This document shows positions 1-8,301 of a stretch of 34,256 nt of DNA, one piece after another. The stretch's first letter is position 1. Each line of letters starts with the position of its first letter. Origin of the DNA: a virus; the IMG/VR virus record IMGVR_UViG_3300027574_000003, positions 1 to 34,256 of that record. One strand, 5' to 3'. A program made the position numbers and the translations under genes. The notes under the pieces are model-generated. The model had not been told where the DNA came from. It did no database searches and saw only the letters and a program-made list of their open reading frames with translations.

Positions 1-1711
1 TGACGTAGTCCGAAGGGTACACGAGCGGAATGATCGTCTTCGTCATGGCGTTTGAGACGAGCGTCGCCACAATGAAGGAATCGGTCGTCGGCTTGACGTT
101 CTTATTGATCCGGATCGTGATCGTGAGCGTCTCGCCCTGGGTGTTGTGGTTGATGACCAGGTCGGCCCAGTTCTTCTCGTGATCGGGAAGGCCAACGTTG
201 TGATACTGGGTCTGGTAACGGACGATGGTCGAGCCGCCCACGTACTTGTCTTCGAGCGCAAATACGCCGCCGTTCACACCCAGGAATTGTGAGCCGATGT
301 CGAGGAACGCTCCGTATCCCGAGCTTCCGGCGAACCAGCGTTGGCTTGCCAGGTGATAAATGAACGAGCCCGCCGGGTTGCCGTCGGCAAGCGGGTAAGA
401 CACCCAGAGCCGGCCGTTGCGGAAGCCCACCGCGATTTGCGATTCGTAGCCCTTGCCGAGCGTCGGGAAATTCTCAGTCGGGAGTCCGCGGAAGATGGGA
501 TCGATCTGCGGGGAGATGGGCGCCGCCCAATCGTTGTTGAACGAGTAGGCGCCGCGGCCGGCCGAGGCGACGAAGTAATCGCCCACCGACGTCGAGACCA
601 TGGCGCGCACGCCGGCAATGCCGAGCTCCGGGACCATGGGATCGATGCGCGAGTTCGGATCGTCGAAGTCTCCGAGCACCCGCCAGATGGATTTCCGGCG
701 GTAGATGATGAGCGTCAGCGGCCTGACCGCGATGGCCAGGATGTCATCGCCGGTGTCGGTTCCGATATCCGCCCACTGTCCGGAGTTCGGGTTGTTTGCG
801 CCTGGAAAAAACGCCGGCTGATCGGCCTTGGTCCACCAGATGCGGTTCGGGAACTCCGCGCTGTTCGCCACGACGATGCGGCCGTTGAAGGTCTGATTGG
901 CTACGACCTTCGCCGGGGGAGGGCCGTCATGATCCGGTTCGAGAATGACGCCGAGTTCCGCGAGCGAGGTATCGTCCTGTTGCACGGTGGCTTGCCCTGT
1001 GTCCACATACACGGCGGTAGCGAGCGGAATCGGAACGGGGTTCAGCAGATAGGCCAGGCCGAAGACGCCGATGCCCGACGAGTCGATGTAATTCTGACGG
1101 TAAATGTTCCAGCCCGTTGCACCGCCAGGCGCGTCCGAAAGATCCGGCCGGTTCAGTTGCACCGCGTCGCCGGCGTTGACGGTGATCGGCGCCACGGGCG
1201 CGGGGTTGGTTTCTCCCAGCCCTTGAATCACCCAGGTGAGGAAGTACTCGTATTCGTGGGCGTTCAACGCGCCCTGCCCGGGCAGAACCGTGATCGTGAG
1301 GCCGGGGTATGGATTGCCGGGCCACCAGTCGAAACCTGTGAAGCCGCCCGCCCCGTCGCTTTGCCAACGGCGCTGTTTGCGCGGGTTCATGAACCAGGCC
1401 CAGCCGAGGAAGGAGATCGCGCCTAAGGGCGAACCGTCGAAACTGCTGTCGAGGAAACCGAAGCCCTCGACGAAGAGATTTCCACCGGGGCCGCCGTAAT
1501 AGACATTGCCGTCGGATTCGAGCAGCATGTTGCTGCCGTTGCCGTCGGGGCTGCTTTGTAAGACGAGCTGAGGCGACTGTTCCAGCCGTCCGGAGGAGCT
1601 CGGCCACCAGTCGGCAAGATCGAGCGAGTCGCCGTCATTGACCTGGTCGCCAGGCGCGACGAGGTTCAGGCCGCCGGGGTAAATTTTCAGTTCGCGCGGA
1701 GCGTATGCCAC
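1..1711 (-). CDS. Tail hub / DNA-stabilisation-like structural protein (partial, C-terminus outside window)
   Basis: I translated this frame by hand: from the GTG directly after the stop of the upstream gene it stays open for 570 codons and runs off the left edge, so the C-terminus is missing. The product is rich in Gly, Asp and aromatic residues in short beta-type segments, as in beta-propeller tail proteins. Residues around IIYRRKSIWRVLGD, followed by a segment with GIAGVRAM and YFVASAGRGAYSF, resemble the hub or 'packaged DNA stabilisation' proteins of short-tailed phages. Being last after three adaptor-like genes fits a head-tail completion or tail-hub role. Family assignment is inference from pattern; the frame itself is certain. 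Confidence 0.72.
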   Translation of the reverse strand, partial: MAYAPRELKIYPGGLNLVAPGDQVNDGDSLDLADWWPSSSGRLEQSPQLVLQSSPDGNGSNMLLESDGNVYYGGPGGNLFVEGFGFLDSSFDGSPLGAISFLGWAWFMNPRKQRRWQSDGAGGFTGFDWWPGNPYPGLTITVLPGQGALNAHEYEYFLTWVIQGLGETNPAPVAPITVNAGDAVQLNRPDLSDAPGGATGWNIYRQNYIDSSGIGVFGLAYLLNPVPIPLATAVYVDTGQATVQQDDTSLAELGVILEPDHDGPPPAKVVANQTFNGRIVVANSAEFPNRIWWTKADQPAFFPGANNPNSGQWADIGTDTGDDILAIAVRPLTLIIYRRKSIWRVLGDFDDPNSRIDPMVPELGIAGVRAMVSTSVGDYFVASAGRGAYSFNNDWAAPISPQIDPIFRGLPTENFPTLGKGYESQIAVGFRNGRLWVSYPLADGNPAGSFIYHLASQRWFAGSSGYGAFLDIGSQFLGVNGGVFALEDKYVGGSTIVRYQTQYHNVGLPDHEKNWADLVINHNTQGETLTITIRINKNVKPTTDSFIVATLVSNAMTKTIIPLVYPSDYV

Positions 1712-2338
1712 CTACTCGCCCATCCCGTAATATTCGGCCATCATGGCTTCGTACATCGCGATTCGCCCTTTGCAGTGCTGCGCGAGATCCTGCATTTCCA
1801 TTTCGCCCTCGCGCCCATAAGCCCCTGCCAGAATGCACATGGCGAGATAGCCTTTCAGCGGCTCGGGCGCCGTCACGAGCGTGTTCTCCTGCGCGTCGTC
1901 GAGCTCGGCTGATTGCGCGGTGTAAATGATCGGGACGGTATCGCCGGCGTGATTCGGGACCGGCGCGAGCCCCATAGTGTAATCGCCGATCTGATCGAGA
2001 TACCAGTGATCCGGAGTCCCTGCGGTCGATTGATAGTTCGAGTCGCGGGCTTCGAGTTCCAACGTGCCGGCCGGCCGCAAGGGGCTGGTCCCGTAACTCA
2101 CGTGCAAGACTGCGACGTGATCGCCTGGCAAGGGATAAGTTGGTCGACCGACTGCGGAAACGGTGCTGGTCGATCGCTTCACGAAGACGCCGGCTTTCCA
2201 CGCCAGGCGCTTCAACCCTTCATCCATGAACTCGATCAGGTCGGTCAGTTGCCACCAATACAAATCCGCCGTGTCGGCGGCGTGCAGCGCCGGCAACACG
2301 TCGGTGATGACTTGGGTGGTATCGAGATCGCCGGTCAT
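1712..2338 (-). CDS. Head-tail adaptor-like protein (third of three paralogues)
   Basis: 208 aa. The N-terminal ~60 residues are helical (TQVITDVLPAL, LIEFMDEGLKRLAWKAG), followed by a beta-rich middle with GTPDHWYL, a Leu-Ala-Pro-Val-Pro stretch, and a C-terminal helical part (EPLKGYLAMCILAGAY, MQDLAQHCKGRIAMYEAMMAEYYGM). This helix-beta-helix plan is usual for phage head-tail adaptor or completion proteins. The ATG overlaps the upstream stop by ATGA, and the downstream hub-like gene begins right after its stop. The middle resembles the two upstream genes (G-V/T-P-x-x-W/Y followed by a Pro-rich strand and a YTAQS-like segment). Exact role unknown. Confidence 0.8.
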   Translation of the reverse strand: MTGDLDTTQVITDVLPALHAADTADLYWWQLTDLIEFMDEGLKRLAWKAGVFVKRSTSTVSAVGRPTYPLPGDHVAVLHVSYGTSPLRPAGTLELEARDSNYQSTAGTPDHWYLDQIGDYTMGLAPVPNHAGDTVPIIYTAQSAELDDAQENTLVTAPEPLKGYLAMCILAGAYGREGEMEMQDLAQHCKGRIAMYEAMMAEYYGMGE

Positions 2339-3090
2339 TGAGTCGCTCCGCCGGCGGCATCGCCCGGTTCGGTGGTGCCTGCGATCGGCGACGCCGGCAT
2401 TCCTCGCCGGATTCGGGGAGTGCGGCCGAAGAGCCGCGCGCGATCGAAGGTCTTAAGCTCGAAGGGCAACGTGTCGTAGCGCGCGGCGCGCGATCGCGCC
2501 CTCACAAAGTCGCCGTGTTCCGTAGCCGCGTCGAGGAATAAGTTGAGCTGCTCTTTTCCTCTGGTCAGGCCTTGCGCGCCTTCCTTGAGCTTGACGCGGT
2601 AGATTCCATAGCTGATGAGCGAGGGGTGGTACTGCTCGGGAATCTGCGGTACCTCACCTGCAGATCCGGTGAGGAGGCCAGGTGACTGAGCGTAGGTCCA
2701 GCTAGACGGCAGATTGAAAGCCCGTTGCGGATAGACCGCCCAGAAGTCGAAGCCGAGCGCCGCATAGCGGGACGGAACCCCCGTGCGAGCCTGCCACTGA
2801 TCGTCGAGCACATCGAGATCGCCGAATGTGACCGGTCTCAGGCGCGTGGACCCCACCACAACCCTCAGCGGTACCAGGAAGTCAGGGAAGCTATCGCGGA
2901 TGGTTCCGAACGGTGTGTTCGCTGGGAACGTCAACGTCGCCGTGGTCTCCAGGCAGAGTGTGAGCCATGAGAAAAGGTCCTGGCCTTCGTTGACGGCCGC
3001 TAACGCTTCCGCTTCCGTCACCGACACCGGAGCTTCCGCATCGTCGTCAACTCGCGTGATGACCCGGTCGAGGATGTCGGTTGTCAGCAC
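2335..3090 (-). CDS. Head-tail adaptor-like protein (second of three paralogues)
   Basis: 251 aa from a GTG that overlaps the end of the upstream gene by 7 bases (GTGCTGA). The open frame extends much further upstream, but that part overlaps a convincing gene in another frame, so the GTG is preferred. The N-terminal half has helices (TEAEALAAVNEGQDLFSWL) typical of adaptor proteins. The middle has GVPSRYAAL, YPQRAFNLPSSW and WTYAQS, matching the pattern of both neighbours. The C-terminal ~90 residues are basic and helical (LTRGKEQLNLFLDAATEHG). Probable virion component joining portal and tail; function is inferred from position and fold pattern. Confidence 0.75.
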   Translation of the reverse strand: MLTTDILDRVITRVDDDAEAPVSVTEAEALAAVNEGQDLFSWLTLCLETTATLTFPANTPFGTIRDSFPDFLVPLRVVVGSTRLRPVTFGDLDVLDDQWQARTGVPSRYAALGFDFWAVYPQRAFNLPSSWTYAQSPGLLTGSAGEVPQIPEQYHPSLISYGIYRVKLKEGAQGLTRGKEQLNLFLDAATEHGDFVRARSRAARYDTLPFELKTFDRARLFGRTPRIRRGMPASPIAGTTEPGDAAGGATQ

Positions 3091-4148
3091 CGGCCGCGTC
3101 TCCGCCGATGGGCTGTGTAATAGCTGTCGATCTTCAAGACGGCCGGCGCCATTCCCTGAGCCTCGGAGCCGCGCATGACCTTGAGCGCGATCCCCGCCGC
3201 GGCCTGATGCAGCTGCGCGCCGGTGTAGTCCCTCAGGTGCGCTTTGATCTTCGCCGTCACTCCTTCGATCAGTGCGGCCGGCTGCAGCCAGATTTTCAGG
3301 AGAGTGCCGGTGGCAGTGAGCGGTCCATCCTGAGTCGCGTACGTGAAGGGGATGCCGACGGCCTTTTCCGGTACCGGCCAGATCTCGACCTGCATCAGCG
3401 GCGGAGTCGAGTTGTCGTCCATGTAGGACATCCATTGCTGGGGAACGCCCGTCGTGACGCGCCACGGATCGCTTTCGTTCAACTGAGCGTGTGTGGTGCG
3501 CTTCATCGGCCCGAACTTACCCGAGAAAGCGTCGTCTTCGAGGAGACGGCAATCCGGTGGCAGCGGGTAGATGTGCTGGAAAAGAGTGTAAGGAATCAGC
3601 GGTGTGACGATCCCGCTCGCGGTGTGGCTCGCGGCGGATGTGCCGAGGGCAGCTCGAGTAATTCCCACGCCGGATCCAGAGATGCTGGCCACCTGTACAG
3701 CCTCGGAATCGATCAGCAAATATTGGCCGATGTCGAGGCCTTCGGTGGAACTGAGCGTTGCCGTGAGATCTCCGCTGCCGATGTTGCCGACGAGAGTTGG
3801 CGGAGTGACCGGTGTGCCCTCGTAAGGCCGGTCGAGAACGCCTGACGTCCCGCTCACATAGGTGAACTGGTAGAACTCGGAACGCGGCGGCGTGCGGAAT
3901 GCGCGTCCATTGACGTTCGACGCCCAGGCGGTACCGACGCCCGTGACAGCCGTCGATCCCTGGGTGAGCGCTACAGCGCCCGTGGTGTCAGGCGCAACGG
4001 TGACGAGAACGGATTCGACGTTCTGCCGTTGCCAGGGCAGTTCACCGAGGATCTCGGCATAGCGATCGTTGATCCAGCCCTCGATCAGGTCGAGATCGAC
4101 GCCGGGGAAGGCTTTGGTGAGGCGGAATTTGATGTCGCCGTAGGTCAT
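3084..4148 (-). CDS. Head-tail adaptor-like protein (first of three paralogues)
   Basis: 354 aa. The helical N-terminus (MTYGDIKFRLTKAFPGVDLD, then WINDRYAEILGELPWQRQ) is the usual start of phage adaptor proteins. A beta-rich insert at about residues 45-190 (TTGAVALTQGSTAVTGVGTAW, GYLLIDSEAVQV-type strands) is absent from its two downstream relatives. Then comes the shared core with GVPQQWMSY, IWPVPEKAVG and FTYATQ. The C-terminus ends in a basic run. Start ATG overlaps the preceding small gene by ATGA and the stop overlaps the next GTG. Expected to be a minor structural protein near the portal/tail interface. Confidence 0.8.
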   Translation of the reverse strand: MTYGDIKFRLTKAFPGVDLDLIEGWINDRYAEILGELPWQRQNVESVLVTVAPDTTGAVALTQGSTAVTGVGTAWASNVNGRAFRTPPRSEFYQFTYVSGTSGVLDRPYEGTPVTPPTLVGNIGSGDLTATLSSTEGLDIGQYLLIDSEAVQVASISGSGVGITRAALGTSAASHTASGIVTPLIPYTLFQHIYPLPPDCRLLEDDAFSGKFGPMKRTTHAQLNESDPWRVTTGVPQQWMSYMDDNSTPPLMQVEIWPVPEKAVGIPFTYATQDGPLTATGTLLKIWLQPAALIEGVTAKIKAHLRDYTGAQLHQAAAGIALKVMRGSEAQGMAPAVLKIDSYYTAHRRRRGRC

Positions 4149-4288
4149 GACTCGTTCTTGAAAATGGCCGGAGACTGCGGGTAATCGTCGGATCTGAAGA
4201 TGGAGCCGGACGGCGGAGGCGGACCGGGCGTGAAGCCGGCCGTCACGACGAGGGCCGCGCCGAGACGCAGCACGATCACGGCGATCAC
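4145..4288 (-). CDS. Small protein with hydrophobic N-terminus (47 aa)
   Basis: A GTG overlapping the upstream stop (GTGA) opens a 47-codon frame whose own TGA overlaps the ATG of the next gene. Coupling at both ends in an otherwise gapless operon is the main evidence that it is translated. Residues 1-19 are hydrophobic (MIAVIVLRLGAALVVTAGF), followed by a Pro/Gly linker and a polar tail with SDDYPQSPAIF. It could be a small membrane-anchored or structural accessory protein. No family recognised. Confidence 0.6.
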   Translation of the reverse strand: MIAVIVLRLGAALVVTAGFTPGPPPPSGSIFRSDDYPQSPAIFKNES

Positions 4289-5496
4289 GATGCCCGCGTC
4301 CTTTCGGTCGGAGCGGTCGCGCTATCGGTTGAGAAAGTCATCGACGTCGTCGAACCGTCGAGCTTTTTACAAGTGATCGTGGTACCCGATACGCCGAACT
4401 GGGAGATGGTGGACCAGATCATCAGCAGCAACTGTTCGAGAGTCGGGATGGCGCCATCGGTCGCATAAGTCTCCGAGGCCGGCTGATGGGTGCTCACGGC
4501 GGCCGCTATCGCCGAAGCTGCCGGTACTGCAGCCGTAACGCTCGCTTTCATCGTGGAGGTCAGATCTCCGGACGTGGGCGCGTTCGTCACGTTGGTGACC
4601 GTGGTAACAGTGGCCAATGTGCCGGCGGGCGCGAGACGGCTTGAAACCGTGGCATCGAGATTTGCAATGCGGGTGTCGCCAAGGGCCGTGAGGCTGGCGC
4701 CGGCCGCCCCGATGCGCGCGTAGGAGTCGCCGGTTTGCGCGGTTCCTACGATGGTGGCGATGCTCGTCTTCATGGTGGAAGTGAGGTCGCCGCTAAGCGT
4801 CACTGCGCTCACCGTGGGTGTCGAGCTATTGAGGCTCGTCTTCATCGTGGCGCTGAAGTCTCCTGTCACGGAGACCGGTGATGTAACTGTCGCCACTGCA
4901 CCCTGAATACTGGCCGGCGTCGAGGCGTTGAGGCTGGTCTTCTGCGCGGCCGTGAAATCGACGTTGGCGCTCGAAACCAGCTTCACACCGAGCTGAGCCG
5001 CGGTGGTATCGACTGCCGCGTTCGCGATGTTCTTGAGGTTGACGTCGAGAATACCGGCCGTCGCCGGCGTTGAAACTGCCGTCGAGAGGATTTCCTGCAT
5101 GTCCGACTGGACCGTGCCATCGGAATTCACAACGGCCTGGCGGCCGGCGGTTGCAGGACGCAAAGCGGAGCGGTTGGCGAGAGAGAAAGAGGCGACTACC
5201 CGGCCGACAACCGAAACGGAGTTGACCGTCCCGGCCGTGATCACCACATCGAAATCGTTCTGTTCGGCGTAGAAGGTGCCGTCAGAAGCCGTGGCGATGC
5301 GGACGTGATGCATGCCCGTGCGAGTGTCGAAATCGACAGTCAGCGTGATGCCCGCGGTCGATTCGGTGGTGCTGTTCGACTTATAGACGCTGATGGCCGG
5401 GGTTCCGGCAAGCGTCGTCGGAACCGCCGACACGTTCAGCGTCTGGAACTTCAAGTCTATGGTGTCGCCGGCGCGAAAGTCGCCTCTATAGCTCAT
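4285..5496 (-). CDS. Fibre- or baseplate-like structural protein with internal repeats
   Basis: 403 aa. The first ~110 residues form a beta domain (YRGDFRAGDTIDLKF, AISVYKSN, MHHVRIATASDGTFYAEQND) like N-terminal domains of phage baseplate/fibre proteins such as BppU. A low-complexity Ala/Thr/Ser shaft follows. A nine-residue motif of the type DLTSTMKTS recurs near residues 180, 212, 236 and 310, and RIANLDATVSSRL near 276-288 is a segment seen in many phage tail proteins. A compact C-terminal domain has QLLLMIWSTISQFG and TCKKLDGST. Likely a trimeric receptor-binding or fibre protein; receptor unknown. Confidence 0.8.
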   Translation of the reverse strand: MSYRGDFRAGDTIDLKFQTLNVSAVPTTLAGTPAISVYKSNSTTESTAGITLTVDFDTRTGMHHVRIATASDGTFYAEQNDFDVVITAGTVNSVSVVGRVVASFSLANRSALRPATAGRQAVVNSDGTVQSDMQEILSTAVSTPATAGILDVNLKNIANAAVDTTAAQLGVKLVSSANVDFTAAQKTSLNASTPASIQGAVATVTSPVSVTGDFSATMKTSLNSSTPTVSAVTLSGDLTSTMKTSIATIVGTAQTGDSYARIGAAGASLTALGDTRIANLDATVSSRLAPAGTLATVTTVTNVTNAPTSGDLTSTMKASVTAAVPAASAIAAAVSTHQPASETYATDGAIPTLEQLLLMIWSTISQFGVSGTTITCKKLDGSTTSMTFSTDSATAPTERTRAS

Positions 5497-5499
5497 GTC

Positions 5500-5982
5500 T
5501 TACTCCGCCGTCATGGTCAGGCTGTAGGTGATTCCGGTCGTTACCGTTCCGGCGGCCACCAGCTCGTGGCTGAATGTGTTGCCGATCGCGCCGTGCCGCA
5601 CAAGTCCGGCCCCCAGGGTCTTAATGCCCTGAGCTGAGCCAGCCGTCACGGTGGCAAGGGTGGCGGGATCGATAGCGGCAACACCAGGGGTGGCCGTGGT
5701 GACGGTCCCCATCGGGTCCGCGTCGATCTTCACGCGCGCCGTATAGCGCTTCGCACCAGTGCCGGCGATTTGAGAGAAATGGACGACGTCCCAGTTCGAG
5801 GTATCGTCCCCAGTGGTGACGTAAATATCGTAGGTTCCACCGGAGTCGGCCGCGGTCACATCCAGGGTAAAGATGAGAGTCCGCGTCGATTTGAGGGAGC
5901 GCATCCCCGCCGATCCTAAGACCAGCGGGGTACCCGATTTGGTGGCCAGCTCGTTGCCGGATGCGTGTAGAAGGAATTTCAT
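5500..5982 (-). CDS. Virion structural protein, beta-rich (160 aa)
   Basis: A Thr/Ala/Gly-rich beta-type sequence with little charge. The first 60 residues (MKFLLHASGNELATKSGTPL, then SLKSTRTLIFTLDVTAADSGG) look like a sandwich domain that binds or coats other proteins. The middle contains YDIYVTTGDDTSNWDVVHF. There is no signal peptide or catalytic motif. It lies 3 bases upstream of the fibre-like gene and 4 bases after the 217-aa structural gene, so the three are co-translated and probably co-assembled. Could be a minor capsid decoration, collar or fibre-associated protein. Confidence 0.75.
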   Translation of the reverse strand: MKFLLHASGNELATKSGTPLVLGSAGMRSLKSTRTLIFTLDVTAADSGGTYDIYVTTGDDTSNWDVVHFSQIAGTGAKRYTARVKIDADPMGTVTTATPGVAAIDPATLATVTAGSAQGIKTLGAGLVRHGAIGNTFSHELVAAGTVTTGITYSLTMTAE

Positions 5983-5986
5983 CGCA

Positions 5987-6640
5987 TTAACCGAGGGTGA
6001 GCTGGTCGTAGAACAAAGTCACGATGGCCGTCGAATCGCCCGAGCCTGAGAAGTCCGCGCTGGACGTTTCGAGATCGATGCCGACGTTGGTAGTTACCGC
6101 AGTAGCGGTAGCCGGACCGCCCAACGAGATCGTGGCATTGGCGCTCCCCTTAATCGTGGTCGCGGCAATCGCGCCGGCGAGCAGGTTGGTGGTTGCGCCG
6201 TGATACACCGGCTGAGTGGTGCCGGTCGAAGTCGTGAACTGAACCGTCCCGAACTTGAATTGAAAGAACATCGCCTGAGCGATCAACGCGATGCCGGCGC
6301 CGGGAGCCGCGACCAGCGAGACCGGGACGCTATTGAGCGTGGCTATCTGCGCGGCGGTGAGAGTGACCTGAGCGACGGACTGGGTCAGGTTGACGACGCC
6401 GCCTTGCTTGACGTTGCCATTCGCATCGACAGAGAACAATCCGACGCGGCTGGAGTTGTAGACCTCGATCAGATCTTCGGTTTGGTTGGGCGCGCCCTCC
6501 ACAATAAGTGGGCATTTGTTCGCCGCGTTCGAATCGCCGACAAGCGAGCGATAGCGGGCTTTGAAGCGTGCGAGCGTGAACCGTGTGTAATTGCGGGGGT
6601 TCGCCCCGCTTTCCTGGTCGGCTGGATAAATGAAAGACAT
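5987..6640 (-). CDS. Virion structural protein (217 aa), first gene after the capsid terminator
   Basis: The start is the ATG 15 codons inside the longest open frame, because a GGAG ribosome site sits just upstream and the longer version would include the terminator hairpin. The N-terminus is polar (MSFIYPADQESGANPRNY). Residues ~50-75 (IEVYNSSRVGLFSVDANGNV) form the short 'label plus beta' segment common in phage fibres and head fibres. The rest is beta-rich and Thr/Ala-rich, ending in TAIVTLFYDQLTLG. Likely a head-fibre or tail-fibre-related protein; specific role not recognised. Confidence 0.75.
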   Translation of the reverse strand: MSFIYPADQESGANPRNYTRFTLARFKARYRSLVGDSNAANKCPLIVEGAPNQTEDLIEVYNSSRVGLFSVDANGNVKQGGVVNLTQSVAQVTLTAAQIATLNSVPVSLVAAPGAGIALIAQAMFFQFKFGTVQFTTSTGTTQPVYHGATTNLLAGAIAATTIKGSANATISLGGPATATAVTTNVGIDLETSSADFSGSGDSTAIVTLFYDQLTLG

Positions 6641-6657
6641 CGCTTTTCTCCTGTGTG

Positions 6658-6691
6658 AAAAAATCGGGGCCGCATCTCGCGACACGGCCCC
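6658..6691 (-). terminator. Intrinsic terminator downstream of the major capsid gene
   Basis: On the minus strand the arms GGGGCCG and CGGCCCC pair perfectly around a 12-nt loop (6666-6691) and are followed by a run of six T (6658-6663). It is in the 73-base gap between the capsid gene and the next structural gene, so it probably lowers transcription of tail genes relative to capsid genes rather than ending the operon completely. Confidence 0.85.
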
Positions 6692-6713
6692 AGTGCTTTA
6701 CTTCGGAGGAGCT

Positions 6714-7643
6714 TTAGGCCCCAGGGGTCCCATACACACCGCGCCAGCCATAGAAGCCGAAGTCCGCGCGGTAGCGCATGTACACGTAGCCGGTCTCGTT
6801 CTTTTCGACGAAGTCCGACTTGGTGTAAGGAGCCTTGCGGTCGAGCCACATGGTCTCGGTGTCCGACGCCGGCGCCACAAGGAACCAGGCATCGGGATCG
6901 GTCAGGTAGGGCCACACCAGCGGTTCGATGGCGGTGCCGGTTTCGGTGCCGTCCTGGAACGCGTTGATTGAAACGCGGTTGGCGGTGTCCGAGCGAGTCT
7001 GAGACTTCAGGATCTCGGTGACGTTCCAGCGGTTCGCCGAAGCCACCATGACACGCGGAGTGGGAAGCAACTGGAAGAAACCTTCGTGGGTTTTGATGAG
7101 TTCCCAGTCGGTGAGCGCCAGTTCGAGCGAGCCGACGTCGAGATCGGCCGCGGTGGAAAGAATGTTGTTCTGCACGCCGCCGGCTTTGATGAGCGGGTGA
7201 GAAGCGGAGAACAGAGGGACGCCGTCAGGCCCGTTGAAGGAGCCGGAGAATCCGTTGTTGAAGACGGAAGCGGCCTGGATTTCACGGGACTGATAGATGG
7301 AGTTGGAGAGAGCGACGGCGCGGCGCGAGATCACGCCCCACTTGTCGTCTTCCACCAATTCGAGCGACGCCGGGATGCCCAGACCATACTTCAGCGGCTT
7401 GAAGGTCTTGCTGTATCCCTGAACGAAGTTATCGGTCGGGGTGTCTTCACCTTCGCCCACCAGGACGGGAAGCCCCACGCCTGCCATTTGCGCGAACTGC
7501 TCGATCGAACGGGTGGTGGTGTCGGTATTGAGCACCGTGCCGCCCAGGAATTTCTTCGCCTTGAACGCCTGCCAGATCTTCGCGTTGAGCGCCGGCAGCA
7601 TGGTCTCGAAGAAAAAGTCGGAAAACTGACCTCTGATTTGCAT
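6714..7643 (-). CDS. Major capsid protein (gpT / HK97-like)
   Basis: 309 aa. The N-terminal part (QFSDFFFETMLPALNAKIWQ) and TDTTTRSIEQFAQMAG resemble Mu-gpT-type major head subunits. PLFSASHPL near residue 145 and the C-terminal YMRYRADFGFYGWRGVYG are typical of that family. Size, position after the scaffold-like gene, and the terminator just downstream support the call. No N-terminal prohead protease or delta-domain is evident, so assembly probably relies on the separate scaffold gene upstream. A short hairpin (7668-7681) occupies the 42-base gap before this gene. Confidence 0.9.
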   Translation of the reverse strand: MQIRGQFSDFFFETMLPALNAKIWQAFKAKKFLGGTVLNTDTTTRSIEQFAQMAGVGLPVLVGEGEDTPTDNFVQGYSKTFKPLKYGLGIPASLELVEDDKWGVISRRAVALSNSIYQSREIQAASVFNNGFSGSFNGPDGVPLFSASHPLIKAGGVQNNILSTAADLDVGSLELALTDWELIKTHEGFFQLLPTPRVMVASANRWNVTEILKSQTRSDTANRVSINAFQDGTETGTAIEPLVWPYLTDPDAWFLVAPASDTETMWLDRKAPYTKSDFVEKNETGYVYMRYRADFGFYGWRGVYGTPGA

Positions 7644-7685
7644 TGATTGTGTTCGGGCTGAAAGCCGGAGCCGGGAGGCTCAGGC

Positions 7686-8231
7686 TTAGATGCCCGCCTC
7701 CTGATTGCTGTCGACCAGGTTGTTGAAGGTCACAAAGACCTGCGCGAACTGGCCCAGCGCATTGTTGGCGTTGTTGTACAACCCGCGGACCCTGAGATCC
7801 AGCGTGTTGGTGGTGTTGATCGACGTTTCCGAGATCTGATGCTTCGATCGCAGAAGCGAGGTATCCCCAGCGGTGAGCGCGAGGTTCGCATTCTTGTTCA
7901 TCGAAGCCGCGACCAGGAAAGTGGCCCCGGTTCCATCGCCCTGAGCGACGAAGATAGCGCCGGCGCCCGCCAACACGATCGTGTGATCGGTTGCGGCGGA
8001 GGCCGCGCCATAGATCAGGTTGACGCCGAGAACCGGTGTGGTTCCAGGGGTGATGGCAGCGTCGATCGCTACGGTAGGTTTGGTACCCGCGGCCGCGTGG
8101 GTGATTACGTCCTGCATGAAGAGAGCGGTGCCGTAGCCCGCAATCTTGTGAGCCGGAACGAGGGAACCCGCCGCTCCGGACAGGGTGCGCATCGTCGGCT
8201 TGAAACCGAACGGCGCGTTGTTATTTGCCAT
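7686..8231 (-). CDS. Capsid decoration-like structural protein
   Basis: 181 aa beginning MANNNAPFGFKPTMRTLSGA, an N-terminus shared by many small phage structural proteins encoded next to capsid genes. The body is Ala/Gly/Thr-rich and beta-type (HKIAGYGTALFMQDVITHA, TTPVLGVNLIYGAASAA), ending LGQFAQVFVTFNNLVDSNQE. It is directly upstream of the major capsid gene, so a head decoration or minor coat role is likely. A strong AGGAG site lies before the ATG. Cannot exclude that it is the coat and the next gene a second shell protein. Confidence 0.75.
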   Translation of the reverse strand: MANNNAPFGFKPTMRTLSGAAGSLVPAHKIAGYGTALFMQDVITHAAAGTKPTVAIDAAITPGTTPVLGVNLIYGAASAATDHTIVLAGAGAIFVAQGDGTGATFLVAASMNKNANLALTAGDTSLLRSKHQISETSINTTNTLDLRVRGLYNNANNALGQFAQVFVTFNNLVDSNQEAGI

Positions 8232-8301
8232 ACACTTCTACTCCTTGAGTGGTGTGGTTGCGCCTCATGGAGCGAAGACCTGGCAATGCTGAGGTCTGCT
8301 G

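Noticed and set aside
341-1426. 361-codon open frame on the plus strand
   Set aside because: It is the antisense of the large tail-hub gene, has Arg/Val/Gly-rich artificial composition and no ribosome site; high GC creates such frames.
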